In this document: positions 17,479 through 27,600 of the stretch, piece by piece
Position numbering within the stretch: the first letter of the stretch is position 1
Layout of the letters: each line of letters begins with the position of its first letter
NCBI GenBank assembly: GCA_009787025.1
Contig: WRGT01000052.1
Location: forward strand, 1-33,172
Source: Spirochaetota bacterium
GTDB taxonomy: Bacteria > Spirochaetota > UBA4802 > UBA5550
Direction: 5' to 3'
Length of the DNA stretch: 33,172 nt
Made by a program: the position numbers and the translations under genes
Notes under the pieces: model-generated
What the model was told of the DNA's origin: nothing
Database searches by the model: none
What the model saw: only the letters and a program-made list of their open reading frames with translations

Positions 17479-17865
17479 TTACACTCTTCTTCTCTTCTTT
17501 GGTCTGCATCCATTATGAGGAACAGGTGTTATATCTTTTATTTTTGAAATAGTCAAGCCGCTCTGAAACAATGATCTTACAGCAGCCTCTCTCCCGATAC
17601 CGGGTCCCTTAACATATACTTCAATAGATTGTAAACCTGCCGCTTCAATAGCATTTTCGGCAGCAGTTTTTGCCGCCATCTGCGCAGCAAATGGAGTTGA
17701 TTTTCTTGAACCCTTAAAGCCTTCTCCGCCTGATGTAGCCCATGCTATAACATTTCCCTGCATATCAGTAAGAGTAACTATTGTATTATTATATGTTGCC
17801 TGTATGAATGCTTTCCCAAGCGGTATATTTTTTTTCTCTTTCTTCTTCGCTTTTTTTTGTTTCAC
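17479..17865 (-). CDS. rpsK: 30S ribosomal protein S11 (uS11)
   Basis: [42 protein letters not shown]...[12 protein letters not shown]. Confidence 0.97.
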   Translation of the reverse strand: MKQKKAKKKEKKNIPLGKAFIQATYNNTIVTLTDMQGNVIAWATSGGEGFKGSRKSTPFAAQMAAKTAAENAIEAAGLQSIEVYVKGPGIGREAAVRSLFQSGLTISKIKDITPVPHNGCRPKKRRRV

Positions 17866-17877
17866 TTAGGTTACCTC

Positions 17878-18252
17878 TTATTTCTTCTTCTTACTGCCGA
17901 TAGATACTTTGCGGTTGCCTTTTCTGGTTCTGGCATTATTCTTTGTATTCTGACCTCTTACCGGTAGTCCTCTCCTATGCCTGATTCCTCTGTAACATCC
18001 AATATCCATCAATCTCTTTATATTCATAGCAATCTCAGTTCTAAGATCACCTTCCACCTTAACCTTCTGGTCAATAAATTTCCTTATACTTGCTATCTCA
18101 TCATCAGTAAGATCTTTCACCCTTGTATCCGGATTAATCCCTGATTCGGAAACTATCCTCTGAGCAGTCCTAAGTCCAATCCCGAATATATAGGTTAATC
18201 CAACTTCTATTCTCTTGTCACTGGGTAAATCAACTCCCGCTATCCTCGCCAT
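17878..18252 (-). CDS. rpsM: 30S ribosomal protein S13 (uS13)
   Basis: [26 protein letters not shown]...[22 protein letters not shown]. Confidence 0.97.
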   Translation of the reverse strand: MARIAGVDLPSDKRIEVGLTYIFGIGLRTAQRIVSESGINPDTRVKDLTDDEIASIRKFIDQKVKVEGDLRTEIAMNIKRLMDIGCYRGIRHRRGLPVRGQNTKNNARTRKGNRKVSIGSKKKK

Positions 18253-18272
18253 AAGATCCTCTTAAATAAAAT

Positions 18273-18407
18273 TTAATGTTTTTTTACAGTTCTGACCTTC
18301 TGTCTCTGCTTATGTCTCGGATTTTCACATATAACCCGGACCACGCCATGCCTTTTTATAACTTTGCACTCACTGCAAACTTTTTTTACCGAAACTTTCA
18401 CTTTCAT
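18273..18407 (-). CDS. rpmJ: 50S ribosomal protein L36 (bL36), absent from the ORF track
   Basis: Translated by hand: [44 protein letters not shown]; CxxC...C...H zinc-ribbon ligands; canonical position between infA and rpsM. Confidence 0.95.
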   Translation of the reverse strand: MKVKVSVKKVCSECKVIKRHGVVRVICENPRHKQRQKVRTVKKH

Positions 18408-18486
18408 CTCTATAATACTCCCCGTTAAACAAAAAGACAGTTTTGTCAACAACGCTTTTTATGTCAACTTCATTCTTATACTTTTG

Positions 18487-18705
18487 TTATTTTGATCTAT
18501 AGGTAATTCTACCGCGATTAAGATCATATGGCGATAATTCAACAGTAACCTTATCACCTGTTAATATTTTAATATAGTGCATCCTCATTTTACCTGAAAT
18601 ATGCGCTAATACTACATGACCATTATTTAATTTCACCCTAAACATAGCGTTAGGGAGCGGTTCAACAACTACACCTTCAACCTCTATAGGTTCTTCTTTA
18701 GCCAT
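18487..18705 (-). CDS. infA: Translation initiation factor IF-1
   Basis: [72 protein letters not shown]. Confidence 0.97.
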   Translation of the reverse strand: MAKEEPIEVEGVVVEPLPNAMFRVKLNNGHVVLAHISGKMRMHYIKILTGDKVTVELSPYDLNRGRITYRSK

Positions 18706-18725
18706 AAACTCTCTCTAACAAAATA

Positions 18726-20066
18726 TTAAAATCTCCCCTGTAATTTTTTCTTCCCGCCAAGAAAACCATCATAGTGGCGCATAAGCAATTGAGATTCAAT
18801 CTGCTTTAATGTATCAAGGGCAACGCCGACAATAATTAAAAGCGATGTCCCTCCAAACAGATAAGCCATCTCCATTGGAACCTGCTCCGGATATACTCTA
18901 ATAATAAAATCAGGAATAACTGCTATTAATGCAAGAAAAATTGATCCGAAAAATGTAAGCCGGTTTAAAGTCCCCATTAAATAATCGGATGTATTTTTAC
19001 CCGGTCTTATCCCGGGAATAAAACCGCCGTATTTTTTTAAATTATCCGCTACATCAGCAGGATTAATACGCAAAGATGTATAGAAAAAACAAAAAAACAT
19101 AATTAACAAACTATAAAGAACTATATATGGAATCTGACCGGGCGTCAGCCAATACTGTAATCTGTTTAAAAATTCATTGCTGCTTGCGGAGCCAATCATT
19201 CGCAGCATCTGTGATGGGAATACAATTATCGCCGATGCAAAGATAATAGGTATAACCCCTGCCGCATTCACCCGTAGAGGGATATACTGAGCCGTTACAC
19301 TAACAGCCGTACCGCCGACATTTCTTTTCCCATACTGAACGGGAATTCTCCTTGTACCAAGAGTTAAAAGAATACAAGCTGCAACAACAAGAAAGAATAG
19401 ACCAACAAGAATAAATCCTACGATTGGTTCTCCAGTATCGCCGATTTTTCTGCCTGTAGCATAAATTGACTGCGGAAGACGAACAACAATACCTGCCATA
19501 ATTATCAGCGATATTCCATTCCCTATTCCTCTCTCTGTAATCAGTTCACCCATCCACATTAGTACCATAGTACCTGTAACAATTGAAATTACTGCTGTTA
19601 ATACAAAGCCAAATCCTACATCGCTTGCGATAACACCTGAGCCTTCTACATTTCTCATCATCCAATAGACTAAGCCAAACCCTTGTATAGTACATAATAG
19701 AACTGTCCCATACTTTGTATATTGGCTTATCTTTTTTTGACCCTCTGCCCCTTCTTTAGCCAGCTCTGCCAAATATGGAAAAACAGATTTAAGAAGATCT
19801 ATTATAATTGACGCTGATATATACGGCATAATGCCTAAAGCAAATATGGAAAATCTCTTTAATGCTCCGCCTGAAAAAAGGTCAAAAAAATCCATTACTC
19901 CGCCGCCGCTCTGCGCTTGTACAAAGAAGTCCCTTAGCGCCTCTACATTAATCCCCGGAATTGGTATATGAGCGCCAATTCTATAAATAACTAACACAAA
20001 GATCGTAAATAAAATTCTCTTACGCAGATCGGGAATTTTAAAGATATTTACAACAATATTGGACAT
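18726..20066 (-). CDS. secY: Preprotein translocase subunit SecY
   Basis: 446 aa multi-TM; RILFTIFVLVIYRIGAHIPIPGIN, ITERGIGNGISLIIMAGI, GGTSLLIIVGVALDTLKQIESQLLMRHYDGFL. Confidence 0.97.
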   Translation of the reverse strand: MSNIVVNIFKIPDLRKRILFTIFVLVIYRIGAHIPIPGINVEALRDFFVQAQSGGGVMDFFDLFSGGALKRFSIFALGIMPYISASIIIDLLKSVFPYLAELAKEGAEGQKKISQYTKYGTVLLCTIQGFGLVYWMMRNVEGSGVIASDVGFGFVLTAVISIVTGTMVLMWMGELITERGIGNGISLIIMAGIVVRLPQSIYATGRKIGDTGEPIVGFILVGLFFLVVAACILLTLGTRRIPVQYGKRNVGGTAVSVTAQYIPLRVNAAGVIPIIFASAIIVFPSQMLRMIGSASSNEFLNRLQYWLTPGQIPYIVLYSLLIMFFCFFYTSLRINPADVADNLKKYGGFIPGIRPGKNTSDYLMGTLNRLTFFGSIFLALIAVIPDFIIRVYPEQVPMEMAYLFGGTSLLIIVGVALDTLKQIESQLLMRHYDGFLGGKKKLQGRF

Positions 20067-20075
20067 TAGATTATC

Positions 20076-20531
20076 CTATTTCTTTTCAGCCGCGTTTTTT
20101 CTAATTATAGCTTCTCCGCCGGCATTCTTTATTTTATTCATAGCGCCGGCAGAAAAAGAATCAGCAGTGATTTTAACAGATTTGTTAAAATCCCCATTTC
20201 CAAGAATTTTAATTAATTTTGATGAATCCTTAATTAATCCTGACTTAAAGAGCGTTTCAGGATTTATTTCATTTAATTCAAGCTTGTTGATCTGTTCTAC
20301 ATTAACTATCTGATAATATTTTTTAAATATATTATTAAACCCTCTTTTCGGAACACGCCTCTGTAACGGCATTTGACCGCCCTCAAACCATGCGCGGTAT
20401 CTGCTTCCTGATCTGGCTTTCTGACCTTTATGCCCCCTGCCGGCTGTCTTTCCCCCTCCGGCTGAAGGTCCTGTTCCAATCCGTTTACGTTTTTTTATTG
20501 AATCAGGTCTCTTTATTGTATATTGTTCCAT
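20076..20531 (-). CDS. rplO: 50S ribosomal protein L15 (uL15)
   Basis: KKRKRIGTGPSAGGGKTAGRGHKGQKARSG...FEGGQMPLQRRVPKRGF. Confidence 0.97.
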   Translation of the reverse strand: MEQYTIKRPDSIKKRKRIGTGPSAGGGKTAGRGHKGQKARSGSRYRAWFEGGQMPLQRRVPKRGFNNIFKKYYQIVNVEQINKLELNEINPETLFKSGLIKDSSKLIKILGNGDFNKSVKITADSFSAGAMNKIKNAGGEAIIRKNAAEKK

Positions 20532-20553
20532 TACGGTATCTCTCTATAAATAA

Positions 20554-20742
20554 TTATGAATTAATTTCCTTAACTTCAACTAAGTGTTTTACCTTGTTTA
20601 TCATCCCTCTAATAACAGGATTATCATCATGTTCTCTTGATGAATTCATCTTTCTTAACCCAAGGGCAACTAATGTTGCTCTTTGATCCGGCTTTGTAGA
20701 TATACTGCTTCTTATCTTTTTAACTAATAATTTCTTAGCCAT
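20554..20742 (-). CDS. rpmD: 50S ribosomal protein L30 (uL30)
   Basis: [55 protein letters not shown]. Confidence 0.95.
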   Translation of the reverse strand: MAKKLLVKKIRSSISTKPDQRATLVALGLRKMNSSREHDDNPVIRGMINKVKHLVEVKEINS

Positions 20743-20746
20743 TACA

Positions 20747-21259
20747 CTACTCCCAAAGTTTTGAGATCGGAATTTCCCTTATAGTAGCAGCCTCTTTTAA
20801 GCTTCGGAGCTGTAACAGACCGTCTAAGGTTGCTTTTACTAAATTTATTGGATTTCTTGAACCTTGCGCTTTAGTTAAAACATCAGAAATCCCTGCTTTT
20901 TCAATAACCGCTCGAACAGAAGCGCCTGCAATTATTCCCGTTCCCGGCGCAGCAGGCTTCATTATTACTGTAGCTGACTTAAATTTTCCAATGACCTCAT
21001 GCGGTATTGTATTTTTACTTAAATTAACTTTATAAAGATTCTTCTTTGCATCCTCTTTACTTTTATCTATAGCATCTGGAACATCATTTGCTTTCCCAAA
21101 TCCAACCCCTATATGTCCGTCATTATCACCAATAACCGACAATGCGCTAAATGAAAATCTTCTGCCGCCTTTAACAACTTTTGCTACCCTGTTTATAACA
21201 ACGACTTTATCAGAAATATCAATGCCTTCAATTTTACTTTTCTTTCTTTTGATCTTCAT
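20747..21259 (-). CDS. rpsE: 30S ribosomal protein S5 (uS5)
   Basis: [49 protein letters not shown]. Confidence 0.97.
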   Translation of the reverse strand: MKIKRKKSKIEGIDISDKVVVINRVAKVVKGGRRFSFSALSVIGDNDGHIGVGFGKANDVPDAIDKSKEDAKKNLYKVNLSKNTIPHEVIGKFKSATVIMKPAAPGTGIIAGASVRAVIEKAGISDVLTKAQGSRNPINLVKATLDGLLQLRSLKEAATIREIPISKLWE

Positions 21260-21268
21260 ATTAAACTC

Positions 21269-21634
21269 CTAAAACTCTAATCCGTTTTCACGAGCTGAAT
21301 CGGCAAAGGCTTTTATTTTCCCATGATATAGATAACCATTTCTATCAAACACAACCCTTTTAATACCGCTTGCAACAGCCTTCTCGGCAATGAGTTTTCC
21401 CAGACTCTTAGCCGTTTCAAGATTTCCGCAATTCTTCGTTTCGGGAAAATCATTTGAGAGTGTTGACATAGCAACAAGAGTATGCCCCTTTGAATCATCA
21501 ATTATCTGCGCATAAAAATTTTTATTGCTTCGTGATATACATAGTCGCAGCAAATTACTGTTTTTTCTTATTTTATTTTTTATTCTGACTCTTCGTCGAG
21601 AAAATCTCGTCTTCTTTAAGGACAGCTTATCCAT
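21269..21634 (-). CDS. rplR: 50S ribosomal protein L18 (uL18)
   Basis: LRLCISRSNKNFYAQIIDDSKGHTLVAMST...VVFDRNGYLYHGKIKAFADSARENGLEF. Confidence 0.96.
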   Translation of the reverse strand: MDKLSLKKTRFSRRRVRIKNKIRKNSNLLRLCISRSNKNFYAQIIDDSKGHTLVAMSTLSNDFPETKNCGNLETAKSLGKLIAEKAVASGIKRVVFDRNGYLYHGKIKAFADSARENGLEF

Positions 21635-22176
21635 TATTTTTTACCTGTTTTCCCTGCTTTTTTCCTTATATTCTCATTTCTATATCTAATCCCTTTCCCT
21701 TTATAAGGCTCTGGAGGTCTGAGTTTTCTTATATTAGCCGCTACCTGTCCAACCTGTTCTTTATTAAAACCCTTGACTCTAAACTTTGTAGGTTCTGTTA
21801 CCTCAAGCGTAATGCCTTTAGGCGCCTTAAATATTACAGGATGGGAATATCCTATTTGAAATTGTATATCATCGCCCTGCTGCACAGCTCTATAACCGAC
21901 TCCAACAATCTCCATCTCTTTAACAAACCCTGTTGAAACGCCTACTACCATATTATTTATTAACGTCCTAAATAGACCGTGATAAGCTCTTAATTTATTA
22001 TTATTTACATCTTCAACCGATACATTTATTATATTATCATTTTTTACAACTATAACTCCACCTAACAGAGTTATACTATCCTCGCCAAGAGGACCTTTTA
22101 CATTAATGACAGTATCAGTTATATTAACCGTTACGGTTCCGGGAATTTCAACCGGCAACTTTCCTATTCTAGACAT
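21634..22176 (-). CDS. rplF: 50S ribosomal protein L6 (uL6)
   Basis: MSRIGKLPVEIPGTVTVNI...PEPYKGKGIRYRNENIRKKAGKTGKK. Confidence 0.97.
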   Translation of the reverse strand: MSRIGKLPVEIPGTVTVNITDTVINVKGPLGEDSITLLGGVIVVKNDNIINVSVEDVNNNKLRAYHGLFRTLINNMVVGVSTGFVKEMEIVGVGYRAVQQGDDIQFQIGYSHPVIFKAPKGITLEVTEPTKFRVKGFNKEQVGQVAANIRKLRPPEPYKGKGIRYRNENIRKKAGKTGKK

Positions 22177-22194
22177 ATCAATACTCTCTTCCCG

Positions 22195-22596
22195 CTATGA
22201 GATTTCACAAATTACTTCACCACCGACATTAAGTTTACGCGCAGCCTTATTTGTAATTATACCTTTTGGCGTTGACAATATTCTTATACCAATATTATTA
22301 TAAACAGGCTTTAACTCTTGTGCTTTTGCGTAAATCCTTCTGCCGGGTTTACTTATTCTAACTAAACTGAGAATTGCAGACTGATTCTGCTCGCTATATT
22401 TGAGGTAAACTCTCAATATCTTCTGCTTATTATCTTCAATAATCTTATAATTCTTTATAAAACCTTCATCTTTAAGTATTTTAGCAATAGATATTTTCAT
22501 TTTAGATGCAGGTATATCTACTTTCAAATGTTCCGCTTTGACTGCATTTCTTATGCGAGTCAACATATCTGCAATTGGATCATTAGTAGTGCTCAT
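22195..22596 (-). CDS. rpsH: 30S ribosomal protein S8 (uS8)
   Basis: [42 protein letters not shown]...[10 protein letters not shown]. Confidence 0.97.
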   Translation of the reverse strand: MSTTNDPIADMLTRIRNAVKAEHLKVDIPASKMKISIAKILKDEGFIKNYKIIEDNKQKILRVYLKYSEQNQSAILSLVRISKPGRRIYAKAQELKPVYNNIGIRILSTPKGIITNKAARKLNVGGEVICEIS

Positions 22597-22623
22597 GTTT
22601 CAACCACTCTCCACTTAAAATTT

Positions 22624-22809
22624 CTACCATGACGATTTCGTTACACCAGGGATTTCGCCGACACTTGCAAGCTTTCTAAAACAAATCCTGCACATATCAA
22701 ATCTTTTTAAATAACCTCTTGGTCTTCCGCATATTGCGCATCTGTTATAATTGCGGACCTTAAATTTATTAGGCATCTTATTCTTAGCGACCATACTTGC
22801 TTTTGCCAT
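22624..22809 (-). CDS. rpsN: 30S ribosomal protein S14, zinc-type (uS14)
   Basis: 61 aa with [38 protein letters not shown] (four Cys). Confidence 0.96.
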   Translation of the reverse strand: MAKASMVAKNKMPNKFKVRNYNRCAICGRPRGYLKRFDMCRICFRKLASVGEIPGVTKSSW

Positions 22810-22814
22810 ATCTA

Positions 22815-23363
22815 TTACCCCTGCTCTCTAAACGGCATTTTAAATTCTTTTAGAAGCGCTAACGCTTCATCTTTAGTTTTTGCTGATGTTACAATTGTAA
22901 TATTTATACCATGAATCTTTTCGGTTTTATCAAAATTAATCTCAGGGAAAATAATCTGTTCCATTATTGAAAAATTATAGTTCCCGTTTGTATCAAAAGA
23001 TTTTGGAGACAAACCCTTAAAGTCTCTTACCCTTGGTAAAGCAACATTTATTAATCTGTCAAAAAACTCATACATCATAATTCCGCGAAGAGTCACTCTG
23101 CACCCAACATTATACCCTTCTCTTATTTTAAAATTAGCAATTGATTTTCTGGCAACTGTTTTAACAGCTTTCTGACCTGTAATCATTGTTAATTCGTCAA
23201 TTACCGAATTAAGGTAATTAGTATTTGAGTGGGCATCTCCCATTCCTACGTTTAAAACTATTTTTTCAAGTTTCGGGACCTGCATAATAGTCTTATATTT
23301 GAATTTATCCATTAAATTCTTTTTATACTTGTTATTGTATTCATCCCTTAATCTTACCTGCAT
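22815..23363 (-). CDS. rplE: 50S ribosomal protein L5 (uL5)
   Basis: [18 protein letters not shown]...[26 protein letters not shown]...[18 protein letters not shown]. Confidence 0.97.
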   Translation of the reverse strand: MQVRLRDEYNNKYKKNLMDKFKYKTIMQVPKLEKIVLNVGMGDAHSNTNYLNSVIDELTMITGQKAVKTVARKSIANFKIREGYNVGCRVTLRGIMMYEFFDRLINVALPRVRDFKGLSPKSFDTNGNYNFSIMEQIIFPEINFDKTEKIHGINITIVTSAKTKDEALALLKEFKMPFREQG

Positions 23364-23374
23364 CGCAAATACCT

Positions 23375-23731
23375 TTATTTATCTATACTTTTAGAACACG
23401 ACCTGCAAACACGAACTTTCGCTTTTTCGGTTTGATTTATCCCTATTCTGGTACCTTTTTTGCATTTATCGCAAAAATACATTATATTGGAAATATGAAT
23501 AGGATATTCAATATTAACAAGTCTCCCTTTAGGATTATCCTGAGAAGGTTTAAGATATTTATTCCTCTTATTAACTCCCTCAACAATAACTCTCCCCTTG
23601 GTCCTGTCCACTTTTAGAATTTTACCTCTTTTCCCTCTATCCGAACCGCTAATTACAACAACGCTGTCATTCTTTTTAAATTTAGTCTTAACACAATCTT
23701 CAGCATTTTCGCTTTTCATCATTAATCTCAT
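23375..23731 (-). CDS. rplX: 50S ribosomal protein L24 (uL24)
   Basis: [42 protein letters not shown]; start overlaps the rplN stop (TAATG). Confidence 0.95.
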   Translation of the reverse strand: MRLMMKSENAEDCVKTKFKKNDSVVVISGSDRGKRGKILKVDRTKGRVIVEGVNKRNKYLKPSQDNPKGRLVNIEYPIHISNIMYFCDKCKKGTRIGINQTEKAKVRVCRSCSKSIDK

Positions 23732-24123
23732 TATAAAACCTCCGGTGCAAGCGATACGATCTTAAGGAAATTTTTATCGCGCAGCTCTCTCGCTACCGGA
23801 CCAAAAATCCTTGAACCCTTTGGCTCATTCTTTGCATCAATTATTGCAACAGCATTATCGTCAAACTTTATATACGACCCGTCTTTCCTTCTTACGGATT
23901 TCTTTGTTCTTACAACTACTGCCCTTAACACAGATTTGTTGTGAACCTTTTTTCCGGTAGAATCCTTTAAACCATACGAAGGATGTGAATCCTTAACTGC
24001 AACAACGATTATATCACCAACAGAGGCATATCTTCTCTTTGTCCCGCCCAGGACCTTAATGCACATCACCTTTTTTACGCCGCTGTTATCAGCTACTTCA
24101 AGAATTGTCTGCGCCTGTATCAT
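23731..24123 (-). CDS. rplN: 50S ribosomal protein L14 (uL14)
   Basis: [44 protein letters not shown]...[27 protein letters not shown]. Confidence 0.97.
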   Translation of the reverse strand: MIQAQTILEVADNSGVKKVMCIKVLGGTKRRYASVGDIIVVAVKDSHPSYGLKDSTGKKVHNKSVLRAVVVRTKKSVRRKDGSYIKFDDNAVAIIDAKNEPKGSRIFGPVARELRDKNFLKIVSLAPEVL

Positions 24124-24132
24124 ACTAGACCC

Positions 24133-24381
24133 CTATTTCACTTTCTCAATAATTTCTATCAATCTATGTCTTTTATCTTTTGATAATGGTCTCGATTCTT
24201 CAATTCTGACTATATCGCCAACAGAGCATTCATTTTTTTCATCATGACTTTTTAATTTTTTAGTCCTTTTAACCGACTTCTTATAAAGCGGATGCATAAC
24301 TAAATTTTCAATTTCAACCACTATTGTCTTGTCCATTTTGGTGCTTGTTACTTTGCCTATTAGTTGTTTCCTTGATTTCAT
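24133..24381 (-). CDS. rpsQ: 30S ribosomal protein S17 (uS17)
   Basis: [68 protein letters not shown]. Confidence 0.97.
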   Translation of the reverse strand: MKSRKQLIGKVTSTKMDKTIVVEIENLVMHPLYKKSVKRTKKLKSHDEKNECSVGDIVRIEESRPLSKDKRHRLIEIIEKVK

Positions 24382-24399
24382 CTAAATAATCTCCGTATT

Positions 24400-24609
24400 T
24401 TATAGCCCTCTGGATTTTCTGATCTTTAAATCATATTCATTTTTGAGGGTTAAAATTCTGGCTATATGTTTTTTTAAACTTTTAATCTTTTTAGGATTAT
24501 CAACCTTACTTGTTACTGCCCTAAATCTCTCCTTTCTAAGGTCAGCCTTTGAATCTTCTAAACTCTTATTTAATTCAGCCATTGTTAACTCTTCAAGTTT
24601 TCCTTTCAT
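24400..24609 (-). CDS. rpmC: 50S ribosomal protein L29 (uL29)
   Basis: ELTMAELNKSLEDSKADLRKERFRAVTSKVDNPKKIKSLKKHIARILTLKNE. Confidence 0.95.
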   Translation of the reverse strand: MKGKLEELTMAELNKSLEDSKADLRKERFRAVTSKVDNPKKIKSLKKHIARILTLKNEYDLKIRKSRGL

Positions 24610-24629
24610 CTCGCTCCCTCTAAATTATA

Positions 24630-25046
24630 TTAATCTATTTTCTCCACCTGTATAACTTTTGTTTTTAAAGGAAGCTTATGAGACGCGCTCTCAAGAGCCT
24701 TCTTTGCCATCTCCTCATCAACCCCTGCTATCTCAAACAAAATTCTGCCGGGTTTCACTCTGGCGACAAAACCTTCGGGATTTCCCTTACCTTTACCCAT
24801 TCTTGTTTCGGCAGCCTTCTTTGTGAATGGGAAATCCGGGAATATTCTAATCCAAAGTTTACCGCCCCTTTTTACCTTTCTATTTATTGCTACCCTTGCA
24901 GCCTCTATTTGTCTGCTTGTTATTTTTGCAGATTCAAGAGCTTTTAATCCATATTCGCCAAATGCAACTGTCGCCCCTCTCTGAGCAACGCCTGTCATTC
25001 TTCCACGCATTACCTTTCTGTGTTTTACCCTTTTTGGCATTAACAT
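24630..25046 (-). CDS. rplP: 50S ribosomal protein L16 (uL16)
   Basis: [36 protein letters not shown]...[38 protein letters not shown]-type signature. Confidence 0.97.
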   Translation of the reverse strand: MLMPKRVKHRKVMRGRMTGVAQRGATVAFGEYGLKALESAKITSRQIEAARVAINRKVKRGGKLWIRIFPDFPFTKKAAETRMGKGKGNPEGFVARVKPGRILFEIAGVDEEMAKKALESASHKLPLKTKVIQVEKID

Positions 25047-25067
25047 AAAAATTCACCCCGCCGAACT

Positions 25068-25748
25068 TTATCTCGTCTTTCTTTTTACAGAATATTTATC
25101 TTCATCATCATCTTTATCTTTTGTCAAAACATCGCCGTTGTACAGCCAAACCTTCACTCCTATTAATCCAAAAGAGGTTAATGCTTCAGCAAAGCCATAG
25201 TCTATGTCCGCTCTTAAAGTATGAAGGGGTATTCTACCCTCTTTATATGCTTCTGTTCTAGCCATTTCAGCATTGTTTAATCTTCCTGCAACCATCACCT
25301 TTATTCCAAGCGCGCCGCTTCTCATTGCATTTGTAATAGCCTGCTTAACCGCTCTCCTATATGGAAATCTTGATTCTATCTGTGAAGCAATCTGTTCTGC
25401 AATTAACTTTGAATTTTTTTCGGGCTTCTTTACTTCAACAATATTTATATATACAGTCTTAGATGCGAGCTTCTGAAGTTGATCCTTCAGATTTTCAATA
25501 TCTGCACCCTTCTTCCCAATTAATACGCCGGGTCTTGCGGCATTTATATTTACATTTACTCTATCAGGAAATCTCTCAATGGTAATTTTTGCTATTCCCG
25601 CGCTCTTCTTTTCTTTTGCAATATACTTTTTTATTTTGATATCTTCATGGAGATTAGCCGCATACTGTTTTTTTTCATCATACCATACGGAATCCCATGT
25701 TCGGTTGACTCCTAATCTAATACCTATTGGATTTACCTTTTGACCCAT
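25068..25748 (-). CDS. rpsC: 30S ribosomal protein S3 (uS3)
   Basis: MGQKVNPIGIRLGVNRTWDSVWYDEK...ARPGVLIGKKGADIENLKDQL...PLHTLRADIDYGFAEA. Confidence 0.97.
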   Translation of the reverse strand: MGQKVNPIGIRLGVNRTWDSVWYDEKKQYAANLHEDIKIKKYIAKEKKSAGIAKITIERFPDRVNVNINAARPGVLIGKKGADIENLKDQLQKLASKTVYINIVEVKKPEKNSKLIAEQIASQIESRFPYRRAVKQAITNAMRSGALGIKVMVAGRLNNAEMARTEAYKEGRIPLHTLRADIDYGFAEALTSFGLIGVKVWLYNGDVLTKDKDDDEDKYSVKRKTR

Positions 25749-25769
25749 TATTTATCTTTCACCTATCCT

Positions 25770-26108
25770 TTAATTTTCATCAGATAATATAATTGTTATG
25801 CTGCTTGTTCTCTTTTTTATCCTGCTTGCTCTGCCTCTCGCTCTTGCATGAAATCTCTTCAGAACAGGACCCTGGTCAACTGCAATCTTCTTTATGAAGA
25901 GAGATTCTTCAATTATATCAGGATTGCTGTACTTTGCGTTTGCTCCTGCAGAGTTTAAAGTCTTAAGCACAATTCTTGCTCCCTTTTGCGGCAGTTGTTT
26001 CAAAACGTCAATAGCCTCCGGAAGAGAATATCCCTTTATTTCATTTGCAACTAAGCGCAGCTTTGATGCTGATATTCTATTGATACTTGATTTGGCAGAC
26101 GATTCCAT
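25770..26108 (-). CDS. rplV: 50S ribosomal protein L22 (uL22)
   Basis: RISASKLRLVANEIKGYSLPEAIDVLKQLPQKGARIVLKTLNSAGANA...RARGRASRIKKRTSSITIILSDEN. Confidence 0.96.
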   Translation of the reverse strand: MESSAKSSINRISASKLRLVANEIKGYSLPEAIDVLKQLPQKGARIVLKTLNSAGANAKYSNPDIIEESLFIKKIAVDQGPVLKRFHARARGRASRIKKRTSSITIILSDEN

Positions 26109-26121
26109 TTTTAATCCTCAT

Positions 26122-26177
26122 TATCTTTTCTTCTTTATCTTTTCTTCTTTATCTTTTCTTCTTTATCTTTTCTTCTT
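26122..26177. repeat. Perfect tandem repeat, 4 x 14 bp (TATCTTTTCTTCTT on +)
   Basis: Exact units at 26122-26135, 26136-26149, 26150-26163 and 26164-26177; spans the 3' end of rpsS and the rpsS-rplV intergenic gap. Confidence 0.98.
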
Positions 26178-26450
26178 TGCCAGTTTATCATCTTTACTTG
26201 TATGACCCCTGTATGTTCTTGTGGGAGAAAACTCTCCGAGTTTATGACCAATCATATTCTCTGTAACATATACAGGGACGAATATCTTTCCATTGTGAAC
26301 CATTAGTGTATGACCTATCATATCAGGGAATATAGTAGATCTTCGAGACCAGGTTTTTACAGCCTTCTTTGTATTTGACGAATTCATCTCCTCAACTTTC
26401 TTAAAAAGTTTTGAATCTACATAGGGTCCTTTTTTGATCGATCTTGCCAT
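26163..26450 (-). CDS. rpsS: 30S ribosomal protein S19 (uS19)
   Basis: [22 protein letters not shown]...[50 protein letters not shown]. Confidence 0.97.
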   Translation of the reverse strand: MARSIKKGPYVDSKLFKKVEEMNSSNTKKAVKTWSRRSTIFPDMIGHTLMVHNGKIFVPVYVTENMIGHKLGEFSPTRTYRGHTSKDDKLAKKKR

Positions 26451-26451
26451 A

Positions 26452-27279
26452 TCAGCCTTTCCTTCTCTTAATTATATAATCATCACTATATTTATGTTTT
26501 TTTCTGGTTTTATAGCCTTTAGCCGGCTGACCTGTGGGAGATACGGGATGACGACCGCCCGAAGATTTGCCCTCGCCGCCGCCAAGGGGATGGTCAACGG
26601 GATTCATGGCTACCCCTCTGACTCTCGGTCTTTTGTTAAGCCACCTTGACCTTCCTGCCTTACCGATTGTCAAATTTATATGATCTTTGTTCCCTACAGC
26701 TCCGATTGTCGAATAACACTCCTTATGGATCTTTCTTATTTCACCGGAAGGAAGTTTTACCAAACAATAATCTCCCTCTTTAGCAGTCAATACAGCTGCA
26801 GTACCGGCTGATCTCACTAATTGTCCCCCTTTTCCCCTATGGAGTTCAATGTTATAAATGTCAGAGCCTAACGGAATATTTTTTAACGGGAGCGCATTCC
26901 CAACTTTAATCTCTACTTTTTCACCGGCTTCAATCTTGTCGCCCACTTGTAAAGACTCAGGCGCAATTATGTAACGTTTTTCGCCGTCAACATAAACAAT
27001 CAATGCAATGTTTGCAGATCTGTTCGGATCATATTCGATCGATAGAACTTTACCCGGTATATCAAACTTATTTCTCTTAAAATCTATAAGGCGAAGCTTA
27101 CGCTTATGACCGCCGCCGCGTCTTCTTGTAGTAATCTGCCCCTTATAGCCTCTGCCGGAACCGGCCGTCTGCCCTTTAGTCAACGGTTTATAAGGTTTTT
27201 CTTCGGTTATCTCATTTTTATCAAGTACCGTCTTATACCTTAAGGTAGATGTAATTGGTCTATATTTTTTTATTCCCAT
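26452..27279 (-). CDS. rplB: 50S ribosomal protein L2 (uL2)
   Basis: [28 protein letters not shown]...[30 protein letters not shown]. Confidence 0.98.
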   Translation of the reverse strand: MGIKKYRPITSTLRYKTVLDKNEITEEKPYKPLTKGQTAGSGRGYKGQITTRRRGGGHKRKLRLIDFKRNKFDIPGKVLSIEYDPNRSANIALIVYVDGEKRYIIAPESLQVGDKIEAGEKVEIKVGNALPLKNIPLGSDIYNIELHRGKGGQLVRSAGTAAVLTAKEGDYCLVKLPSGEIRKIHKECYSTIGAVGNKDHINLTIGKAGRSRWLNKRPRVRGVAMNPVDHPLGGGEGKSSGGRHPVSPTGQPAKGYKTRKKHKYSDDYIIKRRKG

Positions 27280-27314
27280 CTTTAGTTATCCTTATCTCTT
27301 GCGGCAATTATTAA

Positions 27315-27599
27315 TTATTGACCTTCAAAAATTTCTATCTTGTCGCCAACGCTTAGTGTTACAATAGCTTTTTTCCAAGCCGTTCTTTTACCGACCTTAT
27401 ATCTAAGTCTTCTATTTTTACCCCTTACATTGATTATGTTTACTTTTTCAGGGGTTACATTAAAAAGTTCCTTCAATGCCTGCATTATAATTAATTTATT
27501 TGCATCTTTAGCAACCTTAAATACATATTTTTGTTGTTCCATCAGTCCGGTGGACTTCTCTGAAATGATCGGTTTTATTATTATATCGTTAGGATTCAT
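27315..27599 (-). CDS. rplW: 50S ribosomal protein L23 (uL23)
   Basis: IIKPIISEKSTGLMEQQKYVFKVAKDANKLIIMQALKELFNVTPEKVNIINVRGKNRRLRYKVGKRTAWKKAIVTL. Confidence 0.96.
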   Translation of the reverse strand: MNPNDIIIKPIISEKSTGLMEQQKYVFKVAKDANKLIIMQALKELFNVTPEKVNIINVRGKNRRLRYKVGKRTAWKKAIVTLSVGDKIEIFEGQ

Positions 27600-27600
27600 T

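Noticed and set aside
25894-26205. Plus-strand 103-aa ORF across the 14-bp repeat array ([19 protein letters not shown])
   Set aside because: Antisense to rplV/rpsS; its hydrophobic repeat is only the translation of the tandem array.
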